Assembly: GCA_049296795.1 (NCBI GenBank)
Contig: JBAQTC010000041.1
Coordinates: forward strand, 1-49,878
Direction of reading: 5' to 3'
Source of the DNA: CAXNKH01 sp049296795
Lineage (GTDB): Bacteria > Pseudomonadota > Gammaproteobacteria > Burkholderiales > Burkholderiaceae_C
DNA: 49,878 nt
The position numbers were made by a program, and so were the translations under genes. Within the stretch, counting starts at the first letter, position 1; every line of letters begins with the position of its first letter. The notes under the pieces are model-generated. The model was not told where the DNA came from. It ran no database searches and saw only the letters and a program-made list of their open reading frames with translations. Positions 31,948-40,915 of this stretch are shown one piece after another.

Positions 31948-32211
31948 ATGGAAGTTATTAGTTTTGCTGCGCTTGCTGCTGGTCTGATCATCGGTCTGGG
32001 CGCGCTGGGTGCTTGTATTGGTATCGGCATCATGGGCAGCAAGTACCTCGAAGCTGCTGCGCGTCAGCCTGAATTGATGGGCGAGTTGCAGACCAAGATG
32101 TTCGTGTTGGCTGGTCTGATTGACGCTGCCTTCATTATCGGAACTGGTATTGCTTTGTGGTTCGCAACGGCTAATCCGTTCCTGGCTCAAATCGCACGTC
32201 TGGTCAAGTAA
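31948..32211 (+). CDS. atpE: ATP synthase Fo subunit c
   Basis: An 87-residue proteolipid of two helices forming the rotor ring. The proton-carrying carboxylate is Asp59 in AGLIDAAFIIG. The polar loop RQPEL (39-43) contacts F1. The Na+-binding pattern (Gln, Ser-Thr beside an essential Glu) is absent, so it is a proton enzyme. Strong ribosome-binding site AAGGAG and U-rich leader upstream. Confidence 0.98.
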   Translation: MEVISFAALAAGLIIGLGALGACIGIGIMGSKYLEAAARQPELMGELQTKMFVLAGLIDAAFIIGTGIALWFATANPFLAQIARLVK

Positions 32212-32246
32212 TTCCGGGCTCAAAGCCTCTCACTTGGAGATGTACT

Positions 32247-32717
32247 GTGAGCATTAATGGAACACTGATCGCGCAAGCGATCGTCTTCGCGTTGCTGGTG
32301 CTGTTCACGATGAAGCTGGTGTGGCCGCCGATTGCGGCTGCACTGGATGAGCGTGCCAGCAAAATTGCCGATGGCCTGGCTGCGGCAGACAAAGCCAAAG
32401 CGGAACTGGTCGCGTCCAATCAGCGCGTGGAAACCGAGCTGACCAAATCGCGCAATGAAGCGGCTGTGCGCTTGGCTGATGCTGAGCGTCGCGCTCAAGC
32501 CATCATTGAAGAAGCCAAGTCACGCGCCAACGATGAAGGCAGCAAAATCATTGCTGCTGCCAAGCTTGAAGCTGACCAGCAAACCGTCAAGGCCCGTGAG
32601 ACACTGCGCGAGCAGGTCGCTGCACTGGCTGTTAAAGGTGCTGAGCAGATTCTGCGCAAGGAAGTCAATGCCAGCATCCATGCCGATTTGCTGAACCGGC
32701 TCAAGACTGAGCTGTAA
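32247..32717 (+). CDS. atpF: ATP synthase Fo subunit b
   Basis: A 156-residue stator protein with one N-terminal helix (AIVFALLVLFTMKLVWPPI) and a long charged coiled coil from residue 35 to the end that holds the alpha3beta3 head. Length equals E. coli subunit b (156). Only one b gene is present, as expected for a homodimer. Ribosome-binding site TTGGAG. Confidence 0.97.
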   Translation: MSINGTLIAQAIVFALLVLFTMKLVWPPIAAALDERASKIADGLAAADKAKAELVASNQRVETELTKSRNEAAVRLADAERRAQAIIEEAKSRANDEGSKIIAAAKLEADQQTVKARETLREQVAALAVKGAEQILRKEVNASIHADLLNRLKTEL

Positions 32718-32726
32718 GAGCGAAAT

Positions 32727-33257
32727 ATGGCTGAAATTGCAACCATTGCCCGTCCTTACGCCGAAGCGCTGTTTCAGGCATGTATCGCTGATCCGAGCAC
32801 GGCTGCTGACTGGCTCGACGAGCTGGCTCAGATTGCGGCTGACTCGCAGCTGCAACAACTCGCTGACAGCCCCAAGGTCACGTCAGTCCAGGTCTTCGAA
32901 GTGGTCACTGGTGTCGCCAAAGTGGCATTGCCGCAAGCGGCAAAAAACTTTCTGCAGACCTTGATTGAAAACGGTCGGTTGGCAGTTTTACCGGAAATTG
33001 CGCGCCAATTCCGCGCCTTGAAAAATGCCCAATCCGGCTCTTCAGATGCGTTGGTCTACAGTGCCTTTCCAATCGATGGTGTGGGCTTGGCCGAGGTGTC
33101 AATCGCCTTGGAAAAGCGCTTTAAACGCAAACTCAATGTCGCCGTTGAGCTCCAAAGTGAGCTGATTGGCGGCATTCGCGTGGTGGTCGGTGATGAGGTG
33201 TTGGACACCTCTGTCAAGGCCCGTCTAGAACAAATGAAAGTGGCCCTCACGGCTTGA
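32727..33257 (+). CDS. atpH: ATP synthase F1 subunit delta
   Basis: A 176-residue stator cap that joins subunit b to the alpha subunits. It begins IATIARPYAEALFQAC and ends with the conserved IGGIRVVVGDEVLDTSVKARLEQM. It starts nine bases after atpF. Confidence 0.97.
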   Translation: MAEIATIARPYAEALFQACIADPSTAADWLDELAQIAADSQLQQLADSPKVTSVQVFEVVTGVAKVALPQAAKNFLQTLIENGRLAVLPEIARQFRALKNAQSGSSDALVYSAFPIDGVGLAEVSIALEKRFKRKLNVAVELQSELIGGIRVVVGDEVLDTSVKARLEQMKVALTA

Positions 33258-33306
33258 GACGCAAGTCTTCCGTACCGGGTCCAATTAACGAAAGAAGGAA
33301 AGAGCC

Positions 33307-34860
33307 ATGCAACTCAATCCCGCAGAGATTTCTGAACTGATCAAGAGCCGTATCGAAGGTCTGTCGACCAGTAGCGATATTCGCAATCAGGGCACGGTAG
33401 TTTCCGTGACCGACGGTATTGTCCGAATCCACGGCTTGTCCGATGTGATGCAGGGCGAGATGCTGGAATTCCCAGCTGGCAGCGATGGTTTGCCAACTTA
33501 CGGTTTGGCGTTGAATCTGGAGCGCGACTCGGTCGGCTCGGTGATTTTGGGTCAATACGAGCACATCTCCGAAGGTGACACCGTCAAGTGCACGGGTCGT
33601 ATTCTGGAAGTCCCGGTGGGTCCTGAACTCAAAGGCCGGGTGGTCAATGCGCTAGGTCAGCCGATCGACGGCAAAGGCCCGATCAATGCCAAGATGACTG
33701 ACGTGATCGAAAAAGTCGCTCCTGGCGTGATTGCCCGCCAATCGGTGAGTCAGCCAATGCAGACTGGTTTGAAATCGATTGATTCCATGGTTCCGGTGGG
33801 CCGCGGCCAGCGCGAACTGATCATTGGCGACAGGCAGACCGGTAAAACTGCGGTTGCGATCGACGCCATCATCAACCAAAAAGGTCAGAACATGACCTGC
33901 GTTTATGTCGCTATTGGCCAAAAAGCCTCCAGCGTGAAAAACGTGGTTCGGGCGCTGGAGCAAGCTGGCGCGATGGAATACACGATTGTGGTAGCTGCCA
34001 CCGCTTCGGAATCGGCGGCTATGCAGTATGTGAGCGCCTACTCTGGTTGCACCATGGGCGAATACTTCCGTGATCGCGGAGAAGATGCGCTGATTGTGTA
34101 CGACGACCTGTCCAAGCAAGCCGTGGCCTACCGCCAAGTCTCGCTGTTGCTGCGCCGTCCACCAGGACGCGAAGCCTATCCCGGCGACGTGTTTTACCTG
34201 CACAGCCGGTTGCTTGAGCGTGCTGCTCGCGTCAACGAAAAATACGTGGAAGACTTCACCAAGGGTGCGGTCAAAGGCAAAACGGGTTCTTTGACGGCAT
34301 TGCCTATCATTGAGACCCAGGCCGGCGACGTGTCTGCTTTCGTGCCTACCAACGTAATTTCGATTACCGACGGTCAAATTTTCCTGGAGACTTCGCTCTT
34401 CAACGCCGGCATTCGCCCAGCGATCAACGCCGGTATCTCGGTTTCTCGCGTCGGTGGCGCAGCCCAGACCAAATTGGTGAAAAATCTGTCCGGCGGTATT
34501 CGCACCGACTTGGCGCAGTACCGTGAGCTGGCCGCTTTTGCCCAGTTCGCCTCCGACTTGGACGAAGCCACCCGCAAGCAGCTCGACCGTGGTGCCCGCG
34601 TGACCGAATTGCTCAAGCAAGCCCAGTACAGCCCACTGTCCATCTCCTTGATGGGCGCTACGCTGTTTGCCGTTAACAAGGGTTTTCTGGATGACATCGA
34701 AGTCAAGAATGTCCTGGCTTTCGAGCACGGCCTGCACGGTTGGCTCAAAGACAAGCACGCTGCACTGCTGACCAAGCTGGAAGCCGACAAAGCCATGGAC
34801 AAGGATGCGGAAGCTGAATTGACCGCTGCGCTGACGGCCTTCAAGAAGTCATTTGCCTGA
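33307..34860 (+). CDS. atpA: ATP synthase F1 subunit alpha
   Basis: A 517-residue regulatory subunit with non-catalytic nucleotide sites. The P-loop GDRQTGKT lies near residues 174-181, and the alpha-specific VSRVGGAAQTK follows near residue 376. The N-terminal helix QLNPAEISELIKSRIE binds delta. The ribosome-binding site AAAGAAGGAAAG precedes the ATG. Confidence 0.98.
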   Translation: MQLNPAEISELIKSRIEGLSTSSDIRNQGTVVSVTDGIVRIHGLSDVMQGEMLEFPAGSDGLPTYGLALNLERDSVGSVILGQYEHISEGDTVKCTGRILEVPVGPELKGRVVNALGQPIDGKGPINAKMTDVIEKVAPGVIARQSVSQPMQTGLKSIDSMVPVGRGQRELIIGDRQTGKTAVAIDAIINQKGQNMTCVYVAIGQKASSVKNVVRALEQAGAMEYTIVVAATASESAAMQYVSAYSGCTMGEYFRDRGEDALIVYDDLSKQAVAYRQVSLLLRRPPGREAYPGDVFYLHSRLLERAARVNEKYVEDFTKGAVKGKTGSLTALPIIETQAGDVSAFVPTNVISITDGQIFLETSLFNAGIRPAINAGISVSRVGGAAQTKLVKNLSGGIRTDLAQYRELAAFAQFASDLDEATRKQLDRGARVTELLKQAQYSPLSISLMGATLFAVNKGFLDDIEVKNVLAFEHGLHGWLKDKHAALLTKLEADKAMDKDAEAELTAALTAFKKSFA

Positions 34861-34907
34861 CCGAAAACCTTGTGGGGCCTTGGGCTCCCAACTGATTAGG
34901 ACTATTT

Positions 34908-35786
34908 ATGGCAGTAGGTAAGGAAATACGCGGCAAGATCAAATCGGTGGAAAACACCAAAAAGATCACCAAAGCCATGGAAATGGTGGCCGCTTCCAAA
35001 ATGCGCAAAGCGCAGGAGCGGATGCGCTCGGCACGTCCGTACAGCGAGAAGATTCGCAACATTGCCAGCAATTTAGGCAAGGCCAATCCGGAGTACAACC
35101 ACGCCTTCATGCAAACCAACGAGTCCAAGACTACGGGTTTCATCGTGGTGAGTACTGACAAGGGTTTGTGCGGCGGTATGAACACCAACGTGTTGCGTGG
35201 TGTTACGGCTAAGCTGCGCGAGTTGCAAAGTGCGGGTGTTTCGGCGCAAGCCGTCGCAATTGGCAACAAAGGTTTGGGTTTTCTGAATCGAGTTGGCGTC
35301 AAAGTGGTGTCGCATGCAACTCAGCTGGGCGATGCGCCGCATCTGGAAAAACTGATTGGACCGGTCAAGGTCTTGCTCGATGCCTATGCAAAAGGTGAAG
35401 TCAACGCGGTGTATCTTTGCTACACCAAGTTCATCAACACCATGAAGCAGGAATCGGTGATCGAGCAGCTGCTACCGCTGTCGGCAGCCAAGATGCACGA
35501 ACAAACGCAGGCCAGTGGACCTCAGTATGCCTGGGACTACATCTACGAGCCTGATGCACAGTCGGTGATCGACAACCTGCTGGTGCGTTACGTCGAAGCC
35601 TTGGTGTACCAGGCAGTGGCAGAGAACATGGCGTCTGAGCAATCGGCGCGGATGGTGGCCATGAAAGCTGCAACCGATAACGCAGGCAGTGTGATTGGTG
35701 AACTTAAGTTGATTTACAACAAGACGCGGCAAGCTGCGATCACCAAAGAGTTGTCTGAAATTGTGGCAGGAGCGGCTGCTGTTTAA
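34908..35786 (+). CDS. atpG: ATP synthase F1 subunit gamma
   Basis: A 292-residue central rotor shaft. Both terminal helices of the coiled coil are clear: N-terminal GKEIRGKIKSVENTKKITKAMEMVAASKMRKAQ and C-terminal ARMVAMKAATDNAGSVI...ITKELSEIVAGA. The middle has STDKGLCGGMNTNV. It stands between atpA and atpD in the standard order. Confidence 0.98.
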   Translation: MAVGKEIRGKIKSVENTKKITKAMEMVAASKMRKAQERMRSARPYSEKIRNIASNLGKANPEYNHAFMQTNESKTTGFIVVSTDKGLCGGMNTNVLRGVTAKLRELQSAGVSAQAVAIGNKGLGFLNRVGVKVVSHATQLGDAPHLEKLIGPVKVLLDAYAKGEVNAVYLCYTKFINTMKQESVIEQLLPLSAAKMHEQTQASGPQYAWDYIYEPDAQSVIDNLLVRYVEALVYQAVAENMASEQSARMVAMKAATDNAGSVIGELKLIYNKTRQAAITKELSEIVAGAAAV

Positions 35787-35845
35787 GCAGCCAGTTGTCC
35801 CGGTCTGATTCTTTTAAGTAATAGATTTTAATTTTGGAGCAAAAA

Positions 35846-37261
35846 ATGGCTCAAGCAAACACGCTAGTCCAGGGAAAAATTGTTCAGTGTATTGGTGCCG
35901 TGGTGGACGTCGAGTTCCCGCGCAATCAGATGCCTGGTATTTACGATGCCTTGAAAATGGATGGTTCATCCCTGACGCTCGAAGTTCAGCAGCAACTCGG
36001 TGACGGCATCGTCCGTACCATTGCCCTGGGTTCGTCCGATGGTTTGCGTCGCGGCATGATGGTGCACAACACGGAGAAACCCATCATGGTTCCCGTTGGT
36101 CAAGCAACCCTGGGTCGCATCATGGACGTGCTGGGCGCACCGATTGACGAGCGCGGCCCGGTGAACTCTGAATTGACCGCTTCCATTCACCGCAAGGCCC
36201 CCGAGTACGATGAACTCAGTCCCTCGCAGGAATTGCTCGAAACCGGTATCAAAGTGATTGATCTGGTTTGCCCTTTTGCCAAAGGCGGCAAGGTCGGCTT
36301 GTTCGGCGGCGCCGGTGTCGGCAAGACCGTGAACATGATGGAGTTGATCAACAATATCGCCAAGGCCCATAGCGGTTTGTCGGTGTTTGCCGGCGTGGGT
36401 GAGCGCACCCGTGAGGGCAACGATTTCTATCATGAGATGGCTGATTCCGGCGTTGTGAATCTGGAAGACCTGCCTAAGTCCAAGGTGGCGATGGTGTACG
36501 GCCAGATGAACGAACCCCCAGGCAACCGTTTGCGCGTGGCCTTGACCGGTCTGACCATTGCGGAGTCTTTCCGTGATGAAGGCAAGGATGTGCTGTTCTT
36601 TGTTGACAACATTTACCGTTTCACTTTGGCCGGTACCGAAGTGTCAGCGCTGTTGGGTCGTATGCCTTCCGCTGTGGGCTACCAGCCTACCCTGGCCGAA
36701 GAAATGGGTCGCTTGCAAGAGCGTATTACGTCGACCAAAGTCGGCTCCATCACCTCGATTCAGGCTGTTTACGTTCCGGCCGATGACTTGACCGACCCGT
36801 CCCCCGCAACCACGTTCGCCCACTTGGACTCCACCGTGGTGTTGAGCCGCGATATTGCATCGCTGGGTATTTATCCGGCGGTTGACCCGCTGGATTCCAC
36901 CAGTCGTCAGCTTTCGCCCAACGTCGTTGGCGAAGACCACTACAACACGGCCCGTGCCGTGCAAGGTACTTTGCAGCGCTATAAAGAGTTGCGCGACATC
37001 ATTGCCATTTTGGGCATGGACGAACTGGCACCTGAAGACAAGCTGACCGTGGCGCGTGCCCGCAAGATCCAGCGTTTCCTCAGTCAGCCTTTCCACGTCG
37101 CAGAAGTGTTTACCGGAACGGCTGGAAAATACGTGTCTCTGGCTGAGACCATTCGTGGCTTCAAGATGATTGTCAACGGTGAGTGCGATCACTTGCCCGA
37201 GCAGGCTTTCTACATGGTCGGAACCATTGACGAAGCCTTCGAGAAGGCAAAGAAAGTCTAA
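35846..37261 (+). CDS. atpD: ATP synthase F1 subunit beta
   Basis: The 471-residue catalytic subunit. The P-loop GGAGVGKT is at 154-161, followed by GERTREGNDFYHEM with the catalytic Glu, and the catch-loop region VPADDLTDPSPATTF. A TTG at 35834 would add four residues; the ATG at 35846 has TTGGAGC upstream and gives the family start (AQANTLVQGKIVQCIG). Two bases separate its stop from atpC. Confidence 0.98.
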   Translation: MAQANTLVQGKIVQCIGAVVDVEFPRNQMPGIYDALKMDGSSLTLEVQQQLGDGIVRTIALGSSDGLRRGMMVHNTEKPIMVPVGQATLGRIMDVLGAPIDERGPVNSELTASIHRKAPEYDELSPSQELLETGIKVIDLVCPFAKGGKVGLFGGAGVGKTVNMMELINNIAKAHSGLSVFAGVGERTREGNDFYHEMADSGVVNLEDLPKSKVAMVYGQMNEPPGNRLRVALTGLTIAESFRDEGKDVLFFVDNIYRFTLAGTEVSALLGRMPSAVGYQPTLAEEMGRLQERITSTKVGSITSIQAVYVPADDLTDPSPATTFAHLDSTVVLSRDIASLGIYPAVDPLDSTSRQLSPNVVGEDHYNTARAVQGTLQRYKELRDIIAILGMDELAPEDKLTVARARKIQRFLSQPFHVAEVFTGTAGKYVSLAETIRGFKMIVNGECDHLPEQAFYMVGTIDEAFEKAKKV

Positions 37262-37263
37262 TC

Positions 37264-37680
37264 ATGCACACCATCCACGTCGATGTTGTCAGTGCCGAAG
37301 AGACCATTTTTTCCGGCGAGGCGCGTTTTGTTGCCCTGCCCGGCGAAAGCGGAGAGCTTGGCATTTACCCGCGGCATACGCCATTAATCACGCGCATCAA
37401 GCCTGGCTCGGTGCGCATTGAAATGGCCGATGGCAGCGAAGAGTTTGTTTTTGTGGCCGGCGGGATTCTCGAAGTCCAGCCCGACTGCGTGACAGTTCTC
37501 TCCGATACCGCCATTCGCGGCAAGGACTTGGACGACGAAAAGGCCAATGCCGCCCGTGCCGCTGCCGAAGATGCGATCAAGAATGCCAAGAGCGACATCG
37601 ACCTGGCCAAGGCCCAGTCTGAGTTGGCCGTGATGGCAGCGCAGATCGCAGCACTGCGCAAATACCGTTTGAAGAAATAA
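37264..37680 (+). CDS. atpC: ATP synthase F1 subunit epsilon
   Basis: A 138-residue subunit with an N-terminal beta-sandwich (HTIHVDVVSAEETIFSGEARFVALPG, GELGIYPRHTPLIT) and a C-terminal two-helix arm (about 88-138) that can inhibit ATP hydrolysis. It is the last gene of the operon and is followed by a terminator. Confidence 0.97.
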   Translation: MHTIHVDVVSAEETIFSGEARFVALPGESGELGIYPRHTPLITRIKPGSVRIEMADGSEEFVFVAGGILEVQPDCVTVLSDTAIRGKDLDDEKANAARAAAEDAIKNAKSDIDLAKAQSELAVMAAQIAALRKYRLKK

Positions 37681-37715
37681 GGTGCAACATGCTGGCGCAA
37701 GCCTGCCGTGCTGTT

Positions 37716-37751
37716 AAAAAAGGCTCTGCCCTTCAAGGTCAGGGCCTTTTT
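37716..37751 (+). terminator. Rho-independent terminator of the atp operon
   Basis: AAAAAGGCTCTG (37717-37728) pairs with CAGGGCCTTTTT (37740-37751), with one G-T pair, around an 11-base loop. It begins 36 bases after the atpC stop. Confidence 0.88.
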
Positions 37752-37777
37752 CGTAATCCCTCACGTCCCACCCTGCC

Positions 37778-38227
37778 ATGCCAAAAGCTAATACACGCGG
37801 AGTGATCTTGGCTGGTTCAGCTGAGGAAATTGAAGTTGCATTCTACGAAGCCTTGCAAACAGGGGACATCGAGCAGTTGATGGCTTGCTGGGGTGATGAG
37901 GACGAGATCGTGTGTGTTCATCCAGGGGGATCGCGCTTGATTGGCGCAGCAGCGATCCGAGCTTCTTTCGAACTGCTGTTTGCAAATGGGCCGATTCAGG
38001 CCTGGCCGGAACGGGTACGTAAGCTGGAATCTTTGGGCTGCTCGGTCCACAGTGTGATCGAACGGATTGGGGTGACTGCTCAAAGTGGAGTGAACCAGGT
38101 CAGCGTAGTGGCGACCAATGTTTACCTCAAAACGGCGTTGGGCTGGCGCATGGTGGCGCACCATGCCAACCCTGGAGGCGAAATGGATGGGGCAGACGTG
38201 GGCGTCATCCCGGAGCTGTTGCACTGA
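37778..38227 (+). CDS. NTF2-like/SnoaL-like domain protein
   Basis: A 149-residue cytoplasmic protein with the cone-shaped NTF2-like fold: helix AEEIEVAFYEALQTGDIEQLMACW, then strand motif VCVHPGGSRLIGAAAIRASFELLF, and a C-terminal GWRMVAHHANP. Such domains can bind small ligands or act as enzymes; no catalytic set can be assigned. It ends three bases before the YheT-like hydrolase, so the two are co-expressed. This pairing appears conserved in relatives from memory, untested here. Confidence 0.8.
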   Translation: MPKANTRGVILAGSAEEIEVAFYEALQTGDIEQLMACWGDEDEIVCVHPGGSRLIGAAAIRASFELLFANGPIQAWPERVRKLESLGCSVHSVIERIGVTAQSGVNQVSVVATNVYLKTALGWRMVAHHANPGGEMDGADVGVIPELLH

Positions 38228-38230
38228 ACC

Positions 38231-39217
38231 ATGGACTATGAAGCGCCTTGGTGGTTGCCCGGAGGTAACTTGCAAACCATTTGGCCGGCCCGTTTCGCGC
38301 GGCGGGTTTGGGGCCCCAAACCGCTGTATCGACGTGAACGCTGGAGCACGCCGGACTTGGACTTCATCGATGTTGACTGGGTTGATCAAGAGGCTGGCGA
38401 TACGCTGCTGGTCATGTTTCATGGACTCGAAGGCAACTCACGCAGCCATTACGCCGAAGCCTTTGCTGACTTCGCCCGAGAACGAGGTTTTAAATTTGCC
38501 GTTCCGCATTTTCGGGGCTGCAGTGGTGAAATCAACTGGGCACCTCGGGCCTACCAGTCGGGCGATTTTGAGGAAATCGACTGGATCTTGAGGCGTTTTC
38601 GTGCGGTGCATCAAGGGCCGATCGTGGTCGCGGGTATCTCACTCGGCGGCAATGCCTTGATGCGTTGGGTGGCAGAAATAGGTGCCGCAGCAAATCGGAT
38701 TTGTGACGCAGTTGCTTCGGTCTGCGCCCCGTTGGATCTGGCCCCCAGTGGCCGAGCCATTGGACAGGGCTTTAACCGCTTTTTTTATACCCGAATGTTT
38801 TTGAATAGCATGAAGCCCAAAGCGCTGCAAAAATTGGTGCAACACCCGGGGTTATTCGATCCCCAAGCGCTGATGGCAGCGCGTAATCTCTATGAATTCG
38901 ACAATGTTTTCACCGCACCGGTTCATGGCTTCAAGGGGACAGATGACTATTGGAGACGGGCATCGGCCAAGCCGCATTTGCGCCAGATTCGAATTCCCGC
39001 GCTGGCCGTCAACGCCTGTAACGACCCATTCATTCCGGCCTGGAGTCTGCCAGTGCGCGCCGACGTGGCTGACAGTGTGACGCTGTGGCAGCCGCAAGCG
39101 GGGGGGCATGTTGGCTTTACGCAAGGCCAAGCGCCAGGTCATATACGCAGCCTGCCCGATACCGTGGGTGACTGGTTGGCGCGGCACAGAAGCGCAGGCC
39201 AGGACCTGAAAACCTAG
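38231..39217 (+). CDS. Alpha/beta hydrolase, YheT-like
   Basis: A 328-residue hydrolase of the YheT/COG0429 type. The oxyanion region MFHGLEGNSRSHY is at 62-74, the nucleophile is Ser137 in GISLGGN, the acid is probably the Asp in NACNDPFIP, and the His lies in GGHVGF. The N-terminal WWLPGGNLQTIWPARF is typical of the family. Substrate unknown; esters or acyl compounds are likely. It is co-transcribed with the NTF2-like gene upstream and the unknown protein downstream. Confidence 0.88.
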   Translation: MDYEAPWWLPGGNLQTIWPARFARRVWGPKPLYRRERWSTPDLDFIDVDWVDQEAGDTLLVMFHGLEGNSRSHYAEAFADFARERGFKFAVPHFRGCSGEINWAPRAYQSGDFEEIDWILRRFRAVHQGPIVVAGISLGGNALMRWVAEIGAAANRICDAVASVCAPLDLAPSGRAIGQGFNRFFYTRMFLNSMKPKALQKLVQHPGLFDPQALMAARNLYEFDNVFTAPVHGFKGTDDYWRRASAKPHLRQIRIPALAVNACNDPFIPAWSLPVRADVADSVTLWQPQAGGHVGFTQGQAPGHIRSLPDTVGDWLARHRSAGQDLKT

Positions 39218-39230
39218 GGGCGGGCGAATT

Positions 39231-39764
39231 ATGGACGACATCGTCAAGCAGGCCTTGATCAAATGGCCCAAGGTGCCATCTTGTTACGGCTGGCTAGGGC
39301 TCGACGCGCGTGGTAACTGGTATTTGCGCGACGAAGCAGCCCAAGCTGCCGGCCCTTTCGCGGCAACGGACCGGCGCAGCAAAGGGGAATTGCTGCAGCA
39401 CGAGAAACTACGGGAGTTTATTGGGCGTAACTACGAGGTCGAGCCTGGCGGTTGCTGGTTTTTCCAGAATGGTCCGCAAAAAGTTTATGTCGAGCTCGAG
39501 GCAACCCCCTGGATCTGGCGGGTGAATCCAGATTTCACGCTGATGGCCCATACCGGCGTGAGCGCGCGTGCCCAGCGCTGCGTGCTCGACGAGTTGGGGC
39601 GGGTCTATATGGAAACCAATTTGGGATTCGGATTGGTGCACAGCCTGGATGTGGGCTTGGCAGCTGAGGCGATTGAATCGGGTTTATGGGTGCCCCAGCA
39701 ATTACTGACCCATGATTTGCCGCGGCGTTTTGGCTACGTCAGGCGACCAAAAGCGCTGCCCTGA
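39231..39764 (+). CDS. Conserved protein of unknown function, 177 residues
   Basis: A soluble protein rich in Trp and aromatic residues. It starts MDDIVKQALIKWPKVPSCYGWL, then has LDARGNWYLRD, NGPQKVYVELEATPWIWR and a C-terminal FGYVRRPKALP. The pattern of short beta strands with Gly-Trp turns suggests a beta-rich ligand-binding or RNA-binding fold. I remember similar proteins from Comamonadaceae, sometimes given a DUF label, but cannot confirm it. It lies 13 bases after the hydrolase, with a terminator just behind it. Confidence 0.75.
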   Translation: MDDIVKQALIKWPKVPSCYGWLGLDARGNWYLRDEAAQAAGPFAATDRRSKGELLQHEKLREFIGRNYEVEPGGCWFFQNGPQKVYVELEATPWIWRVNPDFTLMAHTGVSARAQRCVLDELGRVYMETNLGFGLVHSLDVGLAAEAIESGLWVPQQLLTHDLPRRFGYVRRPKALP

Positions 39765-39771
39765 AAGCCAT

Positions 39772-39796
39772 AAAAAAGCCGGTCAGGACCGGCTTT
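39772..39796. terminator. Rho-independent, bidirectional terminator
   Basis: AAAGCCGGT (39775-39783) pairs perfectly with ACCGGCTTT (39788-39796) around a CAGG loop, with an A-run before it. On the minus strand the A-run becomes a T-run, so it fits best as the end of the minus-strand cytochrome c gene, and also serves the plus-strand operon. Confidence 0.75.
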
Positions 39797-39814
39797 GTGG
39801 GGAGTGTGGCCTGC

Positions 39815-40330
39815 TTATTTAGCAGCGGGGGCTACAGCTTTTTGCGGCTCGGCTAATTTACCGCCCGAAGCGTTGGCCATGTAAACCACGGCACGACCGA
39901 TTTCCATTTCCTCAAAATCGCCGCCGCCTTGTGCGCCCATGGCGCCCTTGCCTTTAAGGGCTGAAGTGAGCAGCTTGTCGTAACCGGTTTTGATGCGTGC
40001 ACCCCAGGCTGCGGCATCCCCGAGTTTGGGTGCGCCAGCAACGCCAGTGGCGTGGCAGGTGGTGCACTGAGCTTGGTAGACCTGTTCGCCAGACTTGAGC
40101 TCGCGGTTGGCATCACGAATCTCAACCGAGCCGATTTTCTGAATTCTGGTTTCTACCGCTTTTTCAGCATTCGCCGCACCTGATGCGGGCTTGTTCTCGG
40201 CCGTCACGTAATAAACCAAACCGATGATCACCAAGATGGGGATAACAAAGGAGAAGAAGACGGCGAGTAAGAGTTGTTTTGGGTTTTTGATGGGGCCGGT
40301 GTGGGCCTCATCTTGGCTGTGGTCGCTCAT
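39815..40330 (-). CDS. Membrane-anchored cytochrome c5
   Basis: A 171-residue monohaem cytochrome. N-terminal anchor helix at about 19-42 (LLLAVFFSFVIPILVIIGLVYYV), haem site CTTCH at 89-93 and probable axial Met131 (GKGAMGAQGGG). Class I c5-type cytochromes carry electrons to terminal oxidases or other periplasmic acceptors. The Met at 40330 was chosen because GAGGA lies just upstream and a longer frame shows no signal. The C-terminus is Ala/Lys/Pro-rich. Confidence 0.9.
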   Translation of the reverse strand: MSDHSQDEAHTGPIKNPKQLLLAVFFSFVIPILVIIGLVYYVTAENKPASGAANAEKAVETRIQKIGSVEIRDANRELKSGEQVYQAQCTTCHATGVAGAPKLGDAAAWGARIKTGYDKLLTSALKGKGAMGAQGGGDFEEMEIGRAVVYMANASGGKLAEPQKAVAPAAK

Positions 40331-40414
40331 GGGATCCTCGAAAATTCTGGGCGTTTCAATCAACCCTAGATTATAACGACCCGACATGAGCAGGCCACCT
40401 TCAAATCCAAGAGC

Positions 40415-40915
40415 TCACAGTCGGCTAAGCAAGGCCTCCAATGCGTAGTGCACGCTGGCGGCGCGAACAGCTGTGCGGTCGCCTTCAAAGTGGCGGGTTG
40501 AACTGAAGACTTCGCCCGCAACGGCAAAGCCAAAGCAGACCATGCCCACAGGTTTGGAGACGCTTGCGCCACCCGGGCCGGCCACACCCGTGACTGCCAG
40601 TGCGACTTGAGCCCTAGAGCGCGAAAGTGCGCCCAGCGCCATGGCACGTGCAACTTCTTCACTGACTGCGCCATGGTTGGCCAGCAATTCGGGGTCAACC
40701 CCTAGCATTTCAGTTTTGGCGGCGTTGGCGTAGCTGATAAAACCGCGCTCGAACCAATCGCTAGAACCCGCCAAATCAGTACACGCCGCGCTGATGAGTC
40801 CGCCAGTACAACTCTCTGCCGTCGCCAGCAACAGGTGTTTTTTTAACAGCAGCTCGGCCAGCCGCCTGACCAATGGCTGGCTTGTCAACGCTTGTGTTTC
40901 AGAAATAGGAGTCAT
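40415..40915 (-). CDS. pncC: Nicotinamide-nucleotide amidase (PncC / CinA C-terminal domain)
   Basis: A 166-residue stand-alone CinA-C domain that deamidates NMN to nicotinate mononucleotide in NAD salvage. The signature AESCTGGLISAACTDLAGSS is intact, followed by GFISYANAAKTEMLGV and AVTGVAGPGG. The ATG at 40915 overlaps the pgpA stop by one base (TGATG), so the genes are coupled; the longer frame upstream lies inside pgpA. Confidence 0.93.
   Translation of the reverse strand: MTPISETQALTSQPLVRRLAELLLKKHLLLATAESCTGGLISAACTDLAGSSDWFERGFISYANAAKTEMLGVDPELLANHGAVSEEVARAMALGALSRSRAQVALAVTGVAGPGGASVSKPVGMVCFGFAVAGEVFSSTRHFEGDRTAVRAASVHYALEALLSRL

Noticed and set aside
33652..34758. A 368-codon open frame on the minus strand opposite atpA.
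   Set aside because: It lies wholly inside the conserved atpA gene. Its protein is rich in His, Gln and Arg as expected of an antisense shadow, and it has no ribosome-binding site or recognisable domain.
39231..39764. Naming the 177-residue protein as a specific DUF.
   Set aside because: I have only a vague memory of a DUF label for similar proteins and cannot verify it, so no family name is given.
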